Assembly (NCBI RefSeq): GCF_003853415.1
Contig: NZ_QTPP01000001.1
Location: 434,001 to 498,000, forward strand
Length of the DNA: 64,000 bases
Source: Burkholderia sp. Bp9142
Lineage (GTDB): Bacteria > Pseudomonadota > Gammaproteobacteria > Burkholderiales > Burkholderiaceae
Direction of reading: 5' to 3'
The position numbers and the translations under genes were made by a program. Positions 1 through 7,409 of this stretch are shown one piece after another. The first letter of the stretch is position 1; each line of letters begins with the position of its first letter. Below the pieces are notes generated by a model, which was given only the letters and a program-made list of their open reading frames with translations, was not told the origin of the DNA and ran no database searches.

Positions 1-853
1 CGTTCGTGCTGCTCGACACGCCGAACGATTTCACGATCGTCGGCAGCCAGTAAGTCACGCCGTACAGCGACGTCGACATCAGCATGTAGGTCGCCGCGAA
101 CAGCATCACGCGCGGATCGAGCAGCGCCTTCCACGGCTGCGCATGCTCGGCCTGCGCGGGCTTCTCGCGTTCGAGCGCGGCCGCGACGATCTGCTTCTCG
201 CGTTCGTCGAGGAACGGCGCGTCGCGGAACGACGCCGGCAGCACGCGGAACACCACGATCGCGACGATCACGGCCGGGATGCCCGTCGCCACGAACACCC
301 ACTGCCAGCCCGCGAGCCCCCACACGCCGTTCAGGCTCAGCAGCACGCCGCCGACCAGCGAGCCGAGCATGTTCGCGAGCGCGCTGCCGAGCGTGAAGAT
401 GCCGAGCACCTTCGCGCGGTAGCTCTGCGGGAACCACAGCGTCAGGTAGTAGATCACGCCCGGATAGAAGCCTGCCTCGGCGATCCCGAGCAGGAAGCGC
501 AGCGAACAGAACGCGGGCATCGACGTCGTGAAGCCCATCAGCACGGTGATGAGGCCCCACGTCAGCATGATCCGCGCGAGCCACACGCGTGCGCCGTAGC
601 GATGCAGCGCGAGCGTGCTCGGCACCTCGAACAGCAGATAGCCGATGAAGAACAGCGACGACGCGAGACCGAACGCGGCCTCGGTCATCCCGAGGCTGTG
701 CACCATCTGCAGTTTCGCGAAGCCGACGTTCTGCCGGTCGATGAACGCGATCAGGAACATCACGACGAGGATGGGCAGCAGGCGCCGCGCCATCTTCGAC
801 ATGATGCGCTGCTCTTCGGCGGACGCGGAGTCCAGGGTTTCGGTGGCATTCAC
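1..853 (-). CDS. MFS transporter, ACS (anion:cation symporter) family, 3' part missing
   Basis: Inner-membrane secondary transporter of the major facilitator superfamily; the ACS family moves organic anions such as tartrate, phthalate or hydroxyphenylacetate with protons. The translation shows the hallmark first helix with DRQNVGFA, a second helix with FEVPSTLALHRYGAR, and the GIAEAGFYPGVIYYLTLWFP segment typical of this family. The reading frame runs off the left edge after about 284 codons, so roughly one third is missing. The start is a GTG at 853 because a GGAGGAG ribosome site lies 7 nt upstream. It lies 113 bp downstream of, and on the same strand as, a periplasmic binding protein, so both may serve the same uptake job. 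The substrate cannot be read from sequence. Confidence 0.85.
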   Translation of the reverse strand, partial: MNATETLDSASAEEQRIMSKMARRLLPILVVMFLIAFIDRQNVGFAKLQMVHSLGMTEAAFGLASSLFFIGYLLFEVPSTLALHRYGARVWLARIMLTWGLITVLMGFTTSMPAFCSLRFLLGIAEAGFYPGVIYYLTLWFPQSYRAKVLGIFTLGSALANMLGSLVGGVLLSLNGVWGLAGWQWVFVATGIPAVIVAIVVFRVLPASFRDAPFLDEREKQIVAAALEREKPAQAEHAQPWKALLDPRVMLFAATYMLMSTSLYGVTYWLPTIVKSFGVSSSTN

Positions 854-966
854 TGCGGGCTCCTCCGTGAATCGGTTGCTTGTCGGTTGAATCGGCGCCG
901 CGCGCGATGAACGCGCGGGCGCGGTGGTGTTCGATGAAAATGGGGTTCGGCGACGGACGGCGGCGC

Positions 967-1992
967 TCAGCGTGTCCGGTAGTCGTCGAGCATCGGCGCG
1001 AACATCTCGTGCCACGCGCGCGGCTTCGCCTTGATCGTGCCGGCGAGGTACAGGAATTCCACGTAGTCCATCAGCTGGTTCGGCCGCACCGAGAAACGCG
1101 TGTCCGGCGCGGCGAGCATCTGCATCACGTCGTCGTGCGACACGCCGACCCCCGACGACGCCGCATACAGCGCGGCCGCCGCGCGCGGGTCCTGCGCGAT
1201 CAGCCGGTTCGCTTCGTCGAGCGCGGCGAGAAACGCCGCGGCCAGCGCGGGCTCCGCATCGACGAGCCGCTTCGGCGCGAACACGACGTCGAGCGTCATC
1301 GGGCCGAGCACGTCGACCGAATTCACGACACGGTGAATGCCCGGCTGCCGCAATTCGAGCGTCGAGAACGGCGGCGACGTGAAGTGCGCGGTGACGCCGT
1401 TCTCGCGGCGGATCAGCGCCTGCATCGCCTGCGGATGCGGCAGGTTCACGGTGATCGAATCGAGCTGCGCGAAATGCTTCGCGCCGAGTTGCCGGCTCGC
1501 CACCATCTGCAGCACGACCGCCGACAGCGACGTGCGGATGCCCGGCACCGCGATCCGGTCGGACGGCGTGAAGTCGCGCAGCGACGCGAGCCCGGGACGG
1601 TTCGCATTGAGCGACAGCGAGGTCGTGGACAATCCGCTGATGCCGATCACCTCGACGTTCGGAATCCCGCGCGCCCGCGCCCACAGCTCGATGAAGCCCG
1701 GCGCGCCGGCACCCGCGAAGTCGAGCGTGCCGGCCATCATCGCGTCGTTGACGGAATTGCCGCCGTCGAGCAGCACCCAGTCGACCGCGACGTCGCGCAG
1801 CCCGTGCCGCGCCGCATGCCGCTCGAACAGGCGCTGCTTCTCCATCACGAGCAGCGGCAGGTACAGCACGCCATAGCCTTTCGAGATCCGCACCGTGCGC
1901 GGCTTCGCGCGCACCAGCGAAGGCGCCCCCAGCACGCTCAGCATGCCGAGGCCGGCGGCGAGCAACGCGCGGCGGCGCGGCGACGTCGTCAT
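967..1992 (-). CDS. Tat-exported ABC-type substrate-binding protein (NitT/TauT, NMT1-like)
   Basis: Predicted periplasmic solute-binding protein of the nitrate/sulfonate/thiamine-precursor (NMT1/SsuA-like) type, 341 aa. The N-terminus carries a twin-arginine-like signal (SPRRRALLAAGLGML) followed by an ALVRAK-type cleavage region near residue 27. Conserved features include SKGYGVLYLPLLVMEKQ and the DFAGAGAPGFIELWARA segment. The ATG at 1992 is preferred over an upstream in-frame ATG because GGAAGG precedes it and the signal peptide then starts cleanly. No ABC permease or ATPase gene adjoins it; the neighbours are an MFS permease downstream and a divergent two-component system upstream. The ligand is unknown; a role as ligand sensor for the kinase is possible but is inference. 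Confidence 0.8.
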   Translation of the reverse strand: MTTSPRRRALLAAGLGMLSVLGAPSLVRAKPRTVRISKGYGVLYLPLLVMEKQRLFERHAARHGLRDVAVDWVLLDGGNSVNDAMMAGTLDFAGAGAPGFIELWARARGIPNVEVIGISGLSTTSLSLNANRPGLASLRDFTPSDRIAVPGIRTSLSAVVLQMVASRQLGAKHFAQLDSITVNLPHPQAMQALIRRENGVTAHFTSPPFSTLELRQPGIHRVVNSVDVLGPMTLDVVFAPKRLVDAEPALAAAFLAALDEANRLIAQDPRAAAALYAASSGVGVSHDDVMQMLAAPDTRFSVRPNQLMDYVEFLYLAGTIKAKPRAWHEMFAPMLDDYRTR

Positions 1993-2238
1993 GCGCCCGC
2001 CTTCCCGACCCACACGGCACGGCCGGCTTCGCCGCACCGGCGAGCGCAGGCCGGCGGCACGCTGTGCCGCGCGTTCGTCGCTCCCGCTTCCTGCTGCATG
2101 TTGCCGTCTCCTGTGGTTCTGGTATTAATGGCCGTCTTCGCTTGTTCCGGCTGAACACAGGTTATCGAGCGAGTCTGAGAAAATGCTGACATCCCGGCCC
2201 CGGGAAAACCCCTAACCCCTCTACCTGCAAACGGCACC

Positions 2239-2904
2239 ATGCGCATTCTCGTCGTGGAGGACGATGCCGAAATCGGCGCGGCGATCCGCGGCCGCCTCGC
2301 GCGGCTCGGCCATGCCGTCGATCTCGAAACCGACGGCTCGACCGCGAACGGCCTGCTGCGCGTCGAACGCTTCGACCTCGTCGTGCTCGATGCGAACCTG
2401 CCCGGCCTCGATGGCTTCCGGGTGCTGCGCAACCTGCGCGCATCGGGCAGCACGACGCCCGTGCTGCTCGTCACCGCGCGCTCGGCGATCGACGACCGCG
2501 TGAGCGGTCTCGGCCTCGGCGCCGACGACTACCTCGTGAAGCCGTTCGACTACCGCGAGCTCGATGCGCGGGTGCAGGCGCTGCTGCGCCGCAACAGCGG
2601 CCATGCGAACGACGTGCTGACGCTCGGCGGCCTCGTGATCGACCGCAGCAGCCGTCTCGCGGAACTCGACGGCCAGCCGCTGTCGCTGTCACGCCAGGAG
2701 TTCGCGCTGCTCGAGATTCTCGCGAGCCGCCCGCAGCGGATCTTCTCGAAGGACGAGTTGCTGAACCAGCTGTTCAGCTTTGGCAACGAGCCGACCGCGA
2801 ACGCGGTCGAGCAATACGTGACGCGCGTGCGCAAAAAGCTGCAGGGCAGCTCGGTCGAGATCCGCACCGCGCGCGGGATGGGGTATCAGATTGCCGCGCA
2901 TTGA
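2239..2904 (+). CDS. OmpR/PhoB-type response regulator (TctD/QseB-like)
   Basis: Cytoplasmic DNA-binding response regulator, 221 aa. An N-terminal receiver domain (about 1-115) has the acidic pair EDD at 8-10, the phospho-acceptor Asp51 in VVLDANLPGLDG and the conserved Lys in LVKPFD. A C-terminal winged-helix domain (about 125-220) contains LSRQEFALLEILASRP and the typical VEQYVTRVRKKL recognition region. It overlaps the kinase gene by 14 bp, so the two form one translationally coupled operon. The operon is divergent from the substrate-binding protein gene, with 246 bp between the starts, which suggests that the binding protein/MFS pair is its target. This is inference from position only. 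Confidence 0.92.
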   Translation: MRILVVEDDAEIGAAIRGRLARLGHAVDLETDGSTANGLLRVERFDLVVLDANLPGLDGFRVLRNLRASGSTTPVLLVTARSAIDDRVSGLGLGADDYLVKPFDYRELDARVQALLRRNSGHANDVLTLGGLVIDRSSRLAELDGQPLSLSRQEFALLEILASRPQRIFSKDELLNQLFSFGNEPTANAVEQYVTRVRKKLQGSSVEIRTARGMGYQIAAH

Positions 2905-4309
2905 CTGGTTCCCGAAGACGCTGTTCGGGCGCACGTTGCTGTTCATCGCGCTCGTCGTCGCGACCGGCGCGCTCGCCCTCGCGGTGATCGCGCGCTACTA
3001 CGCGGGCGTCGCGGCCGAGCGCGCATACGACCAGTTGCTTGCGGGCGCATCGATCCAGGTCGCGGAAAACCTGTACGTGCAGGGCGGCGTGCTCGCGCTG
3101 AATCCGCCGGTGGCGGCGCTGTCGACGCTGTCGCGCTACGACCTCGTTTACTACAAGGTCGTCGATTCGCGCGGCGTCGTCGTGGCCGGCTACAACGATC
3201 TCGCGAGCGCCGCGACGCTCGCCGCCGCGAAACAGGGCCCCGCGTTCGCGAACGCCGTCTACCAGGGTCACCGGATCCGCACCGCGACCATCGCGCGCTA
3301 CATGCCCGAGGAAAGCACGCCGGGCTGGGCGCTCGTGACCGTTGCGCAGACAACCCATGCGCGCCAGCAGCTGACGAACGACATGAGCATCAAGGTGTGG
3401 ACGCTGATCCTGCTGATGAGCGTGCTCGCGATCGGCGCGAGCGGCCTCGCGATCCGGCGCGGATTGCGCCCGCTCGCGCAGATCGGCACGATCATCGCCG
3501 CGCGCGACCCGGCCGACCTGCGGCCGGTGGCCGTGGATACGCCGAGCGAGATCGACGCGATCATCGGGGCGATCAACGGGCTGATGCGCCGCCTCGCCGA
3601 GCGGATCAACGCGATGCAGCGCTTCATCGCCGACGCCGCGCACCAGATGCGCACGCCGCTCGCGCGGCTCGATGCGCAGATCGAACTGCTCGACGGCGAG
3701 GCCGATCCCGCGCGTCATGCGGCGCGGCTCGATGCGTTGCGTGCAACGTGCTCGGATGTCGGGCGCCTCACCGGGCAGTTGCTCAATCATGCGATGGTGA
3801 TCCATCGCACCGAGGCCGTGCCGCTGCAACCCGTCGAACTCGTCGCACTCGCGAAGGACGTGCTCGGCCGCACGATTCCGCTCGCGGACGAGCGCGACGT
3901 GGCCGTCGCGTTCGCGAGCGATTCACCGCATGCGTGGATCGACTGCGATGCGATCAGCCTCCAGGAGGCGTTGTCGAACGTGCTGCACAACGCGCTGCTG
4001 CACGGGCATGCGGACGATATCGTCGTGTCGGTCGCCACCGCGGGCAACCTCGATGATGCAGTGACGCTGACCGTCACCGACAACGGCCGGGGGATTCCGC
4101 GCGAGCATTGGGATGCGGCATTGCAGCCGTTCGTGCGGATCGCGCCCGACGGCAGCGAGCGCCGCACCGGGTCCGGGCTCGGGCTCGCGATCGTGCAGGA
4201 AGTGATGAAGGCGCACGGCGGGCGCGTCGGGTTCGCATTTCCCGATGCGGGCGGGTTCGCGGTGGTGCTGACGTTTCCGCGGGCGGCGACGCGCGCAGGC
4301 GACGCCTAG
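2891..4309 (+). CDS. Sensor histidine kinase, TctE-like, with 2CSK_N sensor domain
   Basis: Inner-membrane histidine kinase, 472 aa. A first membrane segment (about 14-34) is followed by a periplasmic 2CSK_N-type sensor region (to about 160), a second membrane segment (about 168-188), a linker, the H-box HQMRTPLARL with His251, the N-box NVLHNALLHG, and the ATP-lid motifs DNGRGIP and GSGLGLAIVQE. The 2CSK_N domain is known from TctE-type kinases that control carboxylate uptake. The start is a TTG inside the end of the response-regulator gene, because no usable ATG exists before the first membrane helix. It likely senses an organic anion handled by the divergent transport genes; the identity is unknown. 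Confidence 0.9.
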   Translation: MPRIDWFPKTLFGRTLLFIALVVATGALALAVIARYYAGVAAERAYDQLLAGASIQVAENLYVQGGVLALNPPVAALSTLSRYDLVYYKVVDSRGVVVAGYNDLASAATLAAAKQGPAFANAVYQGHRIRTATIARYMPEESTPGWALVTVAQTTHARQQLTNDMSIKVWTLILLMSVLAIGASGLAIRRGLRPLAQIGTIIAARDPADLRPVAVDTPSEIDAIIGAINGLMRRLAERINAMQRFIADAAHQMRTPLARLDAQIELLDGEADPARHAARLDALRATCSDVGRLTGQLLNHAMVIHRTEAVPLQPVELVALAKDVLGRTIPLADERDVAVAFASDSPHAWIDCDAISLQEALSNVLHNALLHGHADDIVVSVATAGNLDDAVTLTVTDNGRGIPREHWDAALQPFVRIAPDGSERRTGSGLGLAIVQEVMKAHGGRVGFAFPDAGGFAVVLTFPRAATRAGDA

Positions 4310-4408
4310 CGTCTGTTCACGCCAATAACGGGCTTGCGCAGGCCCCAGGCCGGCGCAAAGTCATTCGAGCGAAGCGTCGCTCAGCGTTCGGATCCAGCAC
4401 TGCCCGCG

Positions 4409-4840
4409 TCATGCCTTGTGCGTCGACAATAAAATGCTCGTTTCCGTATTCGCGATCCCGTCGATCAACCGGATCGCGCCGAGCACGCGATCGAAATGCT
4501 CGAGCGAATCGGCATGCAGCTCGGCGACCAGATCCCAGCGCCCGTTGGTACTGTGGATCGACGCGACGTTCGGATGCCCGCGCAACACCTTCACCACTTC
4601 CGCGCCGCGATTGCCCTGCACCGCGATCGACATCAGCGCGCGGATCCGGTGCCGCTCGGCCGCCGGCTTGAGCCGCACCGTATAGCCGACGATCACGCCG
4701 TTCTTCTCCAGCCGCGTCAGCCGGTTCTGCACGGTCGCGCGCGCGACGCGCAGCGCCTTCGCGAGGGCGACGACGGGCATTCGCGCGTTGTCGCGCAACA
4801 GCGCGATGAGCTGCCGGTCGACGTCGTCGAGCGTAATCAT
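4409..4840 (-). CDS. Lrp/AsnC-family transcriptional regulator
   Basis: 143-aa regulator with an N-terminal helix-turn-helix (LDDVDRQLIALLRDNARMPV and LAKALRVARATVQNRLTRLE, residues about 3-50) and a C-terminal RAM effector-binding domain (about 65-140). The start at 4840 follows AGGAAGG at a good distance; a longer in-frame extension to 5041 would lack this. It is divergent from ornithine cyclodeaminase across a 295-bp, comparatively AT-rich intergenic region. Lrp/AsnC proteins usually respond to an amino acid and control the adjacent catabolic operon, so arginine, ornithine or citrulline are the obvious candidates (inference). Confidence 0.92.
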   Translation of the reverse strand: MITLDDVDRQLIALLRDNARMPVVALAKALRVARATVQNRLTRLEKNGVIVGYTVRLKPAAERHRIRALMSIAVQGNRGAEVVKVLRGHPNVASIHSTNGRWDLVAELHADSLEHFDRVLGAIRLIDGIANTETSILLSTHKA

Positions 4841-5135
4841 GAACGGACCTTCCTGTTGAACATGAGCCGGCCGACAGCGTGCCGGACAGCGCGCATTTCG
4901 ACCAGCACGAGTTGCACAAATCGCTAGATCAGGCCAGCAATTTGCCAAGTCTATCGATAAATATGCCACTTTTGCCGTCTTTTTGTTGGCTCGACTCCCG
5001 GAAATAATGACTCCATCGACCGGCCGCACACGCCGCGACACCGCTTTTCATGGAACCGGGGCCCGGGCCGACGCGCCCGCCCCGGTCGACCAGAACGCCG
5101 GACACCCGTACCGGCAAAAAAATGGAGACTGACCG

Positions 5136-6215
5136 ATGACTCGCTTCCTCGACGTTCCCGCCACTGCCCGACTGATCGCCGAAACAGGCGTCACGCCGTT
5201 CCTGCGCGAACTCGTCGACACGCTGCGCGCCGACTACCTGCACTGGGCCGACTTCGACAAGTCGCCGCGCGTCGCCTGCCATTCGCGCGACGGCGTGATC
5301 GAGCTGATGCCGGTCGCGAACGCGTCGCTGTTCGCGTTCAAGTACGTGAACGGCCACCCCGTCAACGCCGCGCGCGGGATGCATACGGTGATGGCGTTCG
5401 GCGCGCTCGCCGAAGTCGACACCGGCTACCCGCTGCTGCTCGCCGAACTCACGCTGACCACCGCGCTGCGCACGGCCGCGACGTCGGTGCTGGCCGCGCA
5501 GGCGCTCGCCCGCCCCGACGCGCGCACGATGGCGCTGATCGGCAACGGCGCGCAGAGCGAATTCCAGGCGATCGCGTTCCACACGCTGCTCGGCATCGAA
5601 GAGATCCGCGTGTTCGACGTCGATCCGCGCGCGACCGACAAGCTCGTGCGGAACCTCGCCGCCTATCCGGCGCTGCGCGTCGTGCGCGCCGCGTCGACCG
5701 CCGACGCCGTGCGCGGCGCCGACATCGTGACGACCGTCACCGCCGACAAGGCGTACGCGACCATCATCACGGCCGACATGATCGAGCCCGGCATGCACCT
5801 GAACGCGGTCGGCGGCGATTGCCCGGGCAAGACCGAGCTCGAAGCGGGCGTGCTGCACGCGGGCCGCGTGTTCGTCGAGTTCGAGCCGCAATCGCGCATC
5901 GAGGGCGAGATCCAGCAGATGCCGGCCGACTTCCCGGTGACCGAACTGTGGCGCGTGCTGCAGGGCGAGACGGCCGGCCGCGAACGCGCGGACGACGTCA
6001 CGGTGTTCGACTCGGTCGGCTTCGCGCTCGAGGACTACTCGGCGCTGCGCTACCTGTACGCACTCGCGCAGCAGCACAATGCGGGCGTCGAGATCGCGCT
6101 GATTCCGCCGGCCGTCGACCCGAAGAACCTGTTCGCGCTGATCGACGATCCGGCCGCGATCGCACCGGGTCACGCGGCGTTCGTGACCGAAGCCGCCGCC
6201 GCGTTCGCGCGCTGA
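5136..6215 (+). CDS. ocd: Ornithine cyclodeaminase
   Basis: NAD-dependent cytoplasmic enzyme that converts L-ornithine to L-proline and ammonia; 359 aa, the usual length. Conserved stretches include FAFKYVNGHPVNAARG near residue 70, the Rossmann motif ALIGNGAQSEFQ near residue 130, and HLNAVGGDCPGKTEL near residue 220, where the Asp in GDCPGKTE matches the catalytic acid region of the family. GGAGACTGACCG precedes the ATG. The next gene starts 60 bp downstream in the same direction and resembles citrulline hydrolases, so the pair would turn citrulline into proline via ornithine. A second, more distant member of the same superfamily is encoded at 16769-17740. Confidence 0.92.
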   Translation: MTRFLDVPATARLIAETGVTPFLRELVDTLRADYLHWADFDKSPRVACHSRDGVIELMPVANASLFAFKYVNGHPVNAARGMHTVMAFGALAEVDTGYPLLLAELTLTTALRTAATSVLAAQALARPDARTMALIGNGAQSEFQAIAFHTLLGIEEIRVFDVDPRATDKLVRNLAAYPALRVVRAASTADAVRGADIVTTVTADKAYATIITADMIEPGMHLNAVGGDCPGKTELEAGVLHAGRVFVEFEPQSRIEGEIQQMPADFPVTELWRVLQGETAGRERADDVTVFDSVGFALEDYSALRYLYALAQQHNAGVEIALIPPAVDPKNLFALIDDPAAIAPGHAAFVTEAAAAFAR

Positions 6216-6274
6216 TCGTCATCTTCGGGCGGCGTGCGCGCCGCCCGCCTCCCCGTCTCTCGCCCTTACCGTTC

Positions 6275-7276
6275 ATGAATCTCGTATCGATCCAGGCGCC
6301 GGCCGCCGTCGTGATGATCCGGCCGCACCGCTTCCTGCCGAACCCGCAGACCGCCGCCGACAACGCGTTTCAGCGCACGGCGGCCGGCAGCGCGCACGAC
6401 TCGTCGTCGGTGTCGGCCGCCGCACGCGACGAAGTCACGGCCGCCGCGCACACGCTCGCCGATGCCGGCGTGCGCGTGCACGTGTTCGACGACCACGGCG
6501 AGCGCGACACGCCCGACTCCGTGTTCCCGAACAACTGGTTCTCGACGCATCCGGGCGGGCACGTCGCGCTGTATCCGATGTATAGCCCGAACCGCCGCCG
6601 CGAACGGCGCGCGGACATCGTCGAGATGCTGAAGGCCGAGTACCGCGTGCAGGACGTGATCGACTACTCGGGGCTCGAATACGACGACGTGTTCCTGGAA
6701 GGCACGGGGGCGATGGTGCTCGACCACGTCGCGCGGATCGCGTACACCGCGCGTTCGCGCCGCGCCGATCCGGTCGCGCTCGAGCGCTTCTGCACGAACT
6801 TCAACTTCGAGCCGATCTGCTTCGACACGGCCGACGCCAACGGGAAGCCGATCTATCACACGAACGTGATGATGAGCGTCGCCACCGAGTTCGCGATGAT
6901 CGGCCTCGACCTGATCGCCGACCGGCGGCGCCGCGACGAGATCGCGCAACGCCTGACCGAAACGGGCCGCACCGTGATCGCGCTCGATCACGCGCAGATC
7001 GCGAATTTCGCGGGCAATACGCTGGAACTGTCGGGCAAGGACGGGCGCGTGCTCGCACTGTCACGGCGTGCGTTCGACTGCCTCACTCGCGACCAGCGCG
7101 CGACGATCGAACGCTCCGCGCGACTGCTGCCGCTCGACGTGCCGACGATCGAGCTGGCCGGCGGCTCCGTGCGCTGCATGCTCGCGGGCATTCATCTCGC
7201 GCGGCGGGCAACGGCGCCGGATGCGATCGCCGTGGAATCTACCGCTTCGCCACGCGAGACGGCGCCGCAGATCTGA
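6275..7276 (+). CDS. ctlX: Arginine deiminase-superfamily hydrolase, CtlX-type (citrulline/dimethylarginine utilisation)
   Basis: 333-aa guanidino-group-modifying hydrolase with the pentein fold. Visible family motifs are PDSVFPNNWFSTHPGG near residue 85, FLEGTGAMVLDH near 138, the catalytic His region IYHTNVMMS near 195, and the catalytic Cys in AGGSVRCMLAGIHLARR near the C-terminus. CtlX proteins are associated with citrulline or modified-arginine breakdown in proteobacteria. It follows ornithine cyclodeaminase by 60 bp, so both probably share one transcript that ends at the hairpin at 7296-7332. The exact substrate (citrulline, dimethylarginine or another) is not determined by sequence. 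Confidence 0.85.
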   Translation: MNLVSIQAPAAVVMIRPHRFLPNPQTAADNAFQRTAAGSAHDSSSVSAAARDEVTAAAHTLADAGVRVHVFDDHGERDTPDSVFPNNWFSTHPGGHVALYPMYSPNRRRERRADIVEMLKAEYRVQDVIDYSGLEYDDVFLEGTGAMVLDHVARIAYTARSRRADPVALERFCTNFNFEPICFDTADANGKPIYHTNVMMSVATEFAMIGLDLIADRRRRDEIAQRLTETGRTVIALDHAQIANFAGNTLELSGKDGRVLALSRRAFDCLTRDQRATIERSARLLPLDVPTIELAGGSVRCMLAGIHLARRATAPDAIAVESTASPRETAPQI

Positions 7277-7295
7277 CCGACAGGCTGGCAAAGCT

Positions 7296-7332
7296 AAAAC
7301 GGCTGCCGATGCGATGCACCGGCAGCCGTTTT
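7296..7332. terminator. Bidirectional hairpin terminator
   Basis: Perfect 13-bp arms (AAAACGGCTGCCG and its complement) separated by 11 bases, with A and T runs on the two outer sides. It sits between the convergent ctlX-like gene and the Hsp70 operon and can serve both. Confidence 0.8.
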
Positions 7333-7409
7333 CGTATTCGAAGGGTATTGAATCGGCGGCGCCGCGGAATGCTCCGGCATCCGAACGATACCGGCGCACA
7401 CCGCGCCGC

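Noticed and set aside
4334-4358. Possible small hairpin TTGCGC...GCGCAA between the kinase and Lrp genes
   Set aside because: Only 6-bp arms and no T run; too weak to call a terminator.
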